Assembly: GCF_014170305.1 (NCBI RefSeq)
Contig: NZ_LZZT01000010.1
Location: forward strand, 124,001 to 188,000
Reading direction: 5' to 3'
DNA length: 64,000 nt
Origin: Achromobacter sp. UMC71
GTDB taxonomy: Bacteria > Pseudomonadota > Gammaproteobacteria > Burkholderiales > Burkholderiaceae_B
Position 1 is the stretch's first letter, and each line of letters opens with the position of its first letter. This document shows positions 62,458-64,000 of this stretch, piece by piece. The position numbers and the translations under genes were made by a program. Below the pieces are notes generated by a model that was not told the origin of the DNA, did no database searches, and saw only the letters and a list, made by a program, of their open reading frames with translations.

Positions 62458-63366
62458 ATGGACAGATTCGAGCAATACCGCGTCTTCGCGCAGGTCGCGG
62501 AGATGGGCAGTTTCATCAAAGCCGCCAATGCGCTGGAACTGCCGCGCGCATCCGTATCGGCGGCTATCCAGCAACTGGAGAGTCAGGTGGGCGTGCGGCT
62601 GCTGCACCGGACCACGCGCCAGGTGCGCCTGACGGCCGACGGCGCCCAGTTGTTGGAACGCCTGCGGCCACTGCTGGCCGAGGTGGAAGAGATCGACCAC
62701 TTGTTCCAGCAAAGCGCCCGCCAGGTATCCGGGCGCCTGAATGTGGACGTGCCCAGCCGCATCGCCCGGCGGCTGGTGGCGCCGGCGTTGCCGGGGCTGC
62801 TGCGCCGCCATCCGCGCCTGCAGCTGGCGCTGGGCTCAAGCGACCGTGCCATCGACCTGATCCAGGAAGGCGTGGATTGCGCGGTGCGCTTCGGTGCGCT
62901 GCATGACAGCAGCCTGGTGTCGCGGCCGTTGGGCAGTATCGCCCTGGTCAATTGCGCCAGCCCGGCCTATCTGCGCGAACAGGGTGTGCCGCTTAAACCG
63001 GAGGATCTCGCGCAAGGCCACTGGATGGTGGGCTACGCCTCGCCTACGACGGGCCGGGAATTACCCTGGGAGGTCGCGGCTGGGCAGGGTGCCGCGCAGG
63101 CGATCGCGCTGCCCAGCCGCGTGGTGGTGAACAACGCGGAAAGTTATATCGCCTGCTGCCTGGCGGGCCTGGGACTGATCCAGATTCCGCGCTTCGATGT
63201 GCAGCACTTGCTGGACGCGGGCGAACTGGTCGACGTCATGCCGGCGCACCGCGCCGCGGCCATGCCGGTGACCATGTTGTACCCGCACCGGCGGCAGCGG
63301 TCCCGCCGGCTGGCGATCTTTCTGGAATGGTTCGAGGAACTGATGCGCAAGCACCTGGACGCCTGA
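62458..63366 (+). CDS. LysR-family transcriptional regulator
   Basis: A 302-residue LysR regulator of the CrgA/DmlR-like branch, with a DNA-binding domain at 1-60 (FAQVAEMGSFIKAANALELPRASVSAAIQQLE). The effector domain begins with SGRLNVDVPSRIARRLV. Start ATG 62458 gives the conserved N-terminus; an open frame reaches back to 62221 inside the SDR gene and is not used. It may control the preceding SDR gene, but no divergent target is present. Confidence 0.88.
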   Translation: MDRFEQYRVFAQVAEMGSFIKAANALELPRASVSAAIQQLESQVGVRLLHRTTRQVRLTADGAQLLERLRPLLAEVEEIDHLFQQSARQVSGRLNVDVPSRIARRLVAPALPGLLRRHPRLQLALGSSDRAIDLIQEGVDCAVRFGALHDSSLVSRPLGSIALVNCASPAYLREQGVPLKPEDLAQGHWMVGYASPTTGRELPWEVAAGQGAAQAIALPSRVVVNNAESYIACCLAGLGLIQIPRFDVQHLLDAGELVDVMPAHRAAAMPVTMLYPHRRQRSRRLAIFLEWFEELMRKHLDA

Positions 63367-63460
63367 ATGCCGGCGCGGTGATGGCGGGAGAGAGGGGGGA
63401 ATGCGCCGCCCGGTTCGAACGGCGTGGTGCCGGCGCCGCCACGGGGCGGCGCGGCGGGCG

Positions 63461-63655
63461 TTATGCCTGCGTGTTGATGCGCGTGCCCAGCGTACCGTCA
63501 ATGGCGACCACCGGGAGCGATTGCATCAGCGTGGCAACCGTGTCGGCTTGGGCATTGATCGCCTTCTTGGTCACGCGCGCCTGGATTTCCTGCATCAGCT
63601 GCGCATCGCGCATGGCCAAGCCGGTATTGACGGTGTTGTTGACGGAAAGATCCAT
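63461..63655 (-). CDS. YjfB-like putative motility protein
   Basis: A 64-residue protein (start MDLSVNNTV at 63655; a seven-residue longer start exists at 63676). The central amphipathic helix (ARVTKKAINAQADTVATLMQSLP) resembles the small YjfB family, labelled putative motility proteins, whose function is unproven. It ends RINTQA. The frame contains no membrane segment or signal. No flagellar genes are in the window. Confidence 0.6.
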   Translation of the reverse strand: MDLSVNNTVNTGLAMRDAQLMQEIQARVTKKAINAQADTVATLMQSLPVVAIDGTLGTRINTQA

Positions 63656-63762
63656 GGCGGGGTGTCCTGGTGGCAAACATGCCGGGCCGGGCCCGGGGTG
63701 GTGGAATTATCGCGCAGTTCAAGCAAGCACGGCAATGATTTCGCGCGTATCCGGGGCCGCGG

Positions 63763-64000
63763 CTATTGCGGAACCGGGCATTCCTTGATGGCGCCCCAAC
63801 CCTGGTTCGCCTCGCAGAATTGCTTGCGTGCTGCCCAGGCGCAGCTGGGGCGTTCGAAAAAGCCCAACGTGGCGCAGCGCGCCAGCTCGGCTTTCAGCTT
63901 GTCGACCCAGGCGTGAGGATTTTCAGCGGGAATCTCGGTGATGCGCAGCGTCGATTTCGGCACGGCGGCCGGTTCACGTGGTGTTGCGGCGGACGTGCTG
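63763..64000 (-). CDS. Conserved hypothetical protein, 3' part only
   Basis: The frame is open from the right edge to the stop at 63763, giving the last 78 residues of a longer protein. A Pro/Ala-rich stretch leads into a compact Cys-containing end (LARCATLGFFERPSCAW, then FCEANQGWG and ECP). The four cysteines and aromatic residues suggest a small disulphide- or metal-stabilised domain. A GTG at 63963 could be mistaken for a start, but no stop separates it from upstream codons. The pattern resembles uncharacterised proteins of the Burkholderiales. Confidence 0.6.
   Translation of the reverse strand, partial: STSAATPREPAAVPKSTLRITEIPAENPHAWVDKLKAELARCATLGFFERPSCAWAARKQFCEANQGWGAIKECPVPQ

Overview
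The window is high-GC chromosomal DNA from a betaproteobacterium of the family Alcaligenaceae. It is most likely an Achromobacter or a close relative. The evidence is the GC-rich codon usage, the argH, nadE-glnB and aceE-aceF-lpdA gene sets, an orphan Bug-type tricarboxylate-binding protein, and an AxyABM-like (MexAB-OprM type) efflux operon. I see no rRNA, tRNA, CRISPR array, insertion sequence or prophage.

Layout. Positions 1-6.6 kb are housekeeping: the 5' part of a secreted PEP/pyruvate-binding-like protein, argH, a YbdG-type mechanosensitive channel, glutamine-dependent NAD synthetase and the PII protein GlnB. Positions 6.8-17.8 kb hold a nearly complete type II secretion system (T2SS) in three transcription units: gspF (minus), gspDE (plus) and gspC-GHIJKLMN (minus). 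Positions 18-24.5 kb hold exported proteins: a PhoX phosphatase with a Tat signal and a lipobox, an alkaline-phosphatase-fold lipoprotein with a LamG-like tail and an apparently destroyed active site, a 57-residue lipoprotein, and a Tat-exported phospholipase C. Two divergent Pho boxes with the same geometry lie between gspC and phoX. The T2SS and the phosphatase/lipase cluster therefore look like one phosphate-starvation secretion island, comparable in logic to the Hxc system of Pseudomonas aeruginosa.

Positions 24.6-32.7 kb are a LysR-controlled peptide or glutathione salvage operon: gamma-glutamyltransferase plus a complete dipeptide-type ABC importer. Positions 32.9-39.8 kb are accessory and small metabolic genes: a Bug protein, a LysE exporter, YaeQ, a TetR regulator with two visible operators next to an SDR and an MFS gene, UbiC and an RluF-type pseudouridine synthase. 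Positions 39.9-47 kb are a LysR regulator divergent from an RND efflux operon. Positions 47.1-54.8 kb contain a GlsB/YeaQ-like protein, Sco, a methyltransferase, oligopeptidase A, FolD and a FixJ/FixL-like two-component pair. Positions 55.2-61.4 kb are the pyruvate dehydrogenase operon aceE-aceF-lpdA, in which three nearly identical lipoyl domains are encoded. Positions 61.5-64 kb contain an SDR, a LysR regulator, a YjfB-like small protein and the 3' part of a conserved hypothetical gene.

All calls come from reading the sequence and recalled family knowledge. No database search was run.
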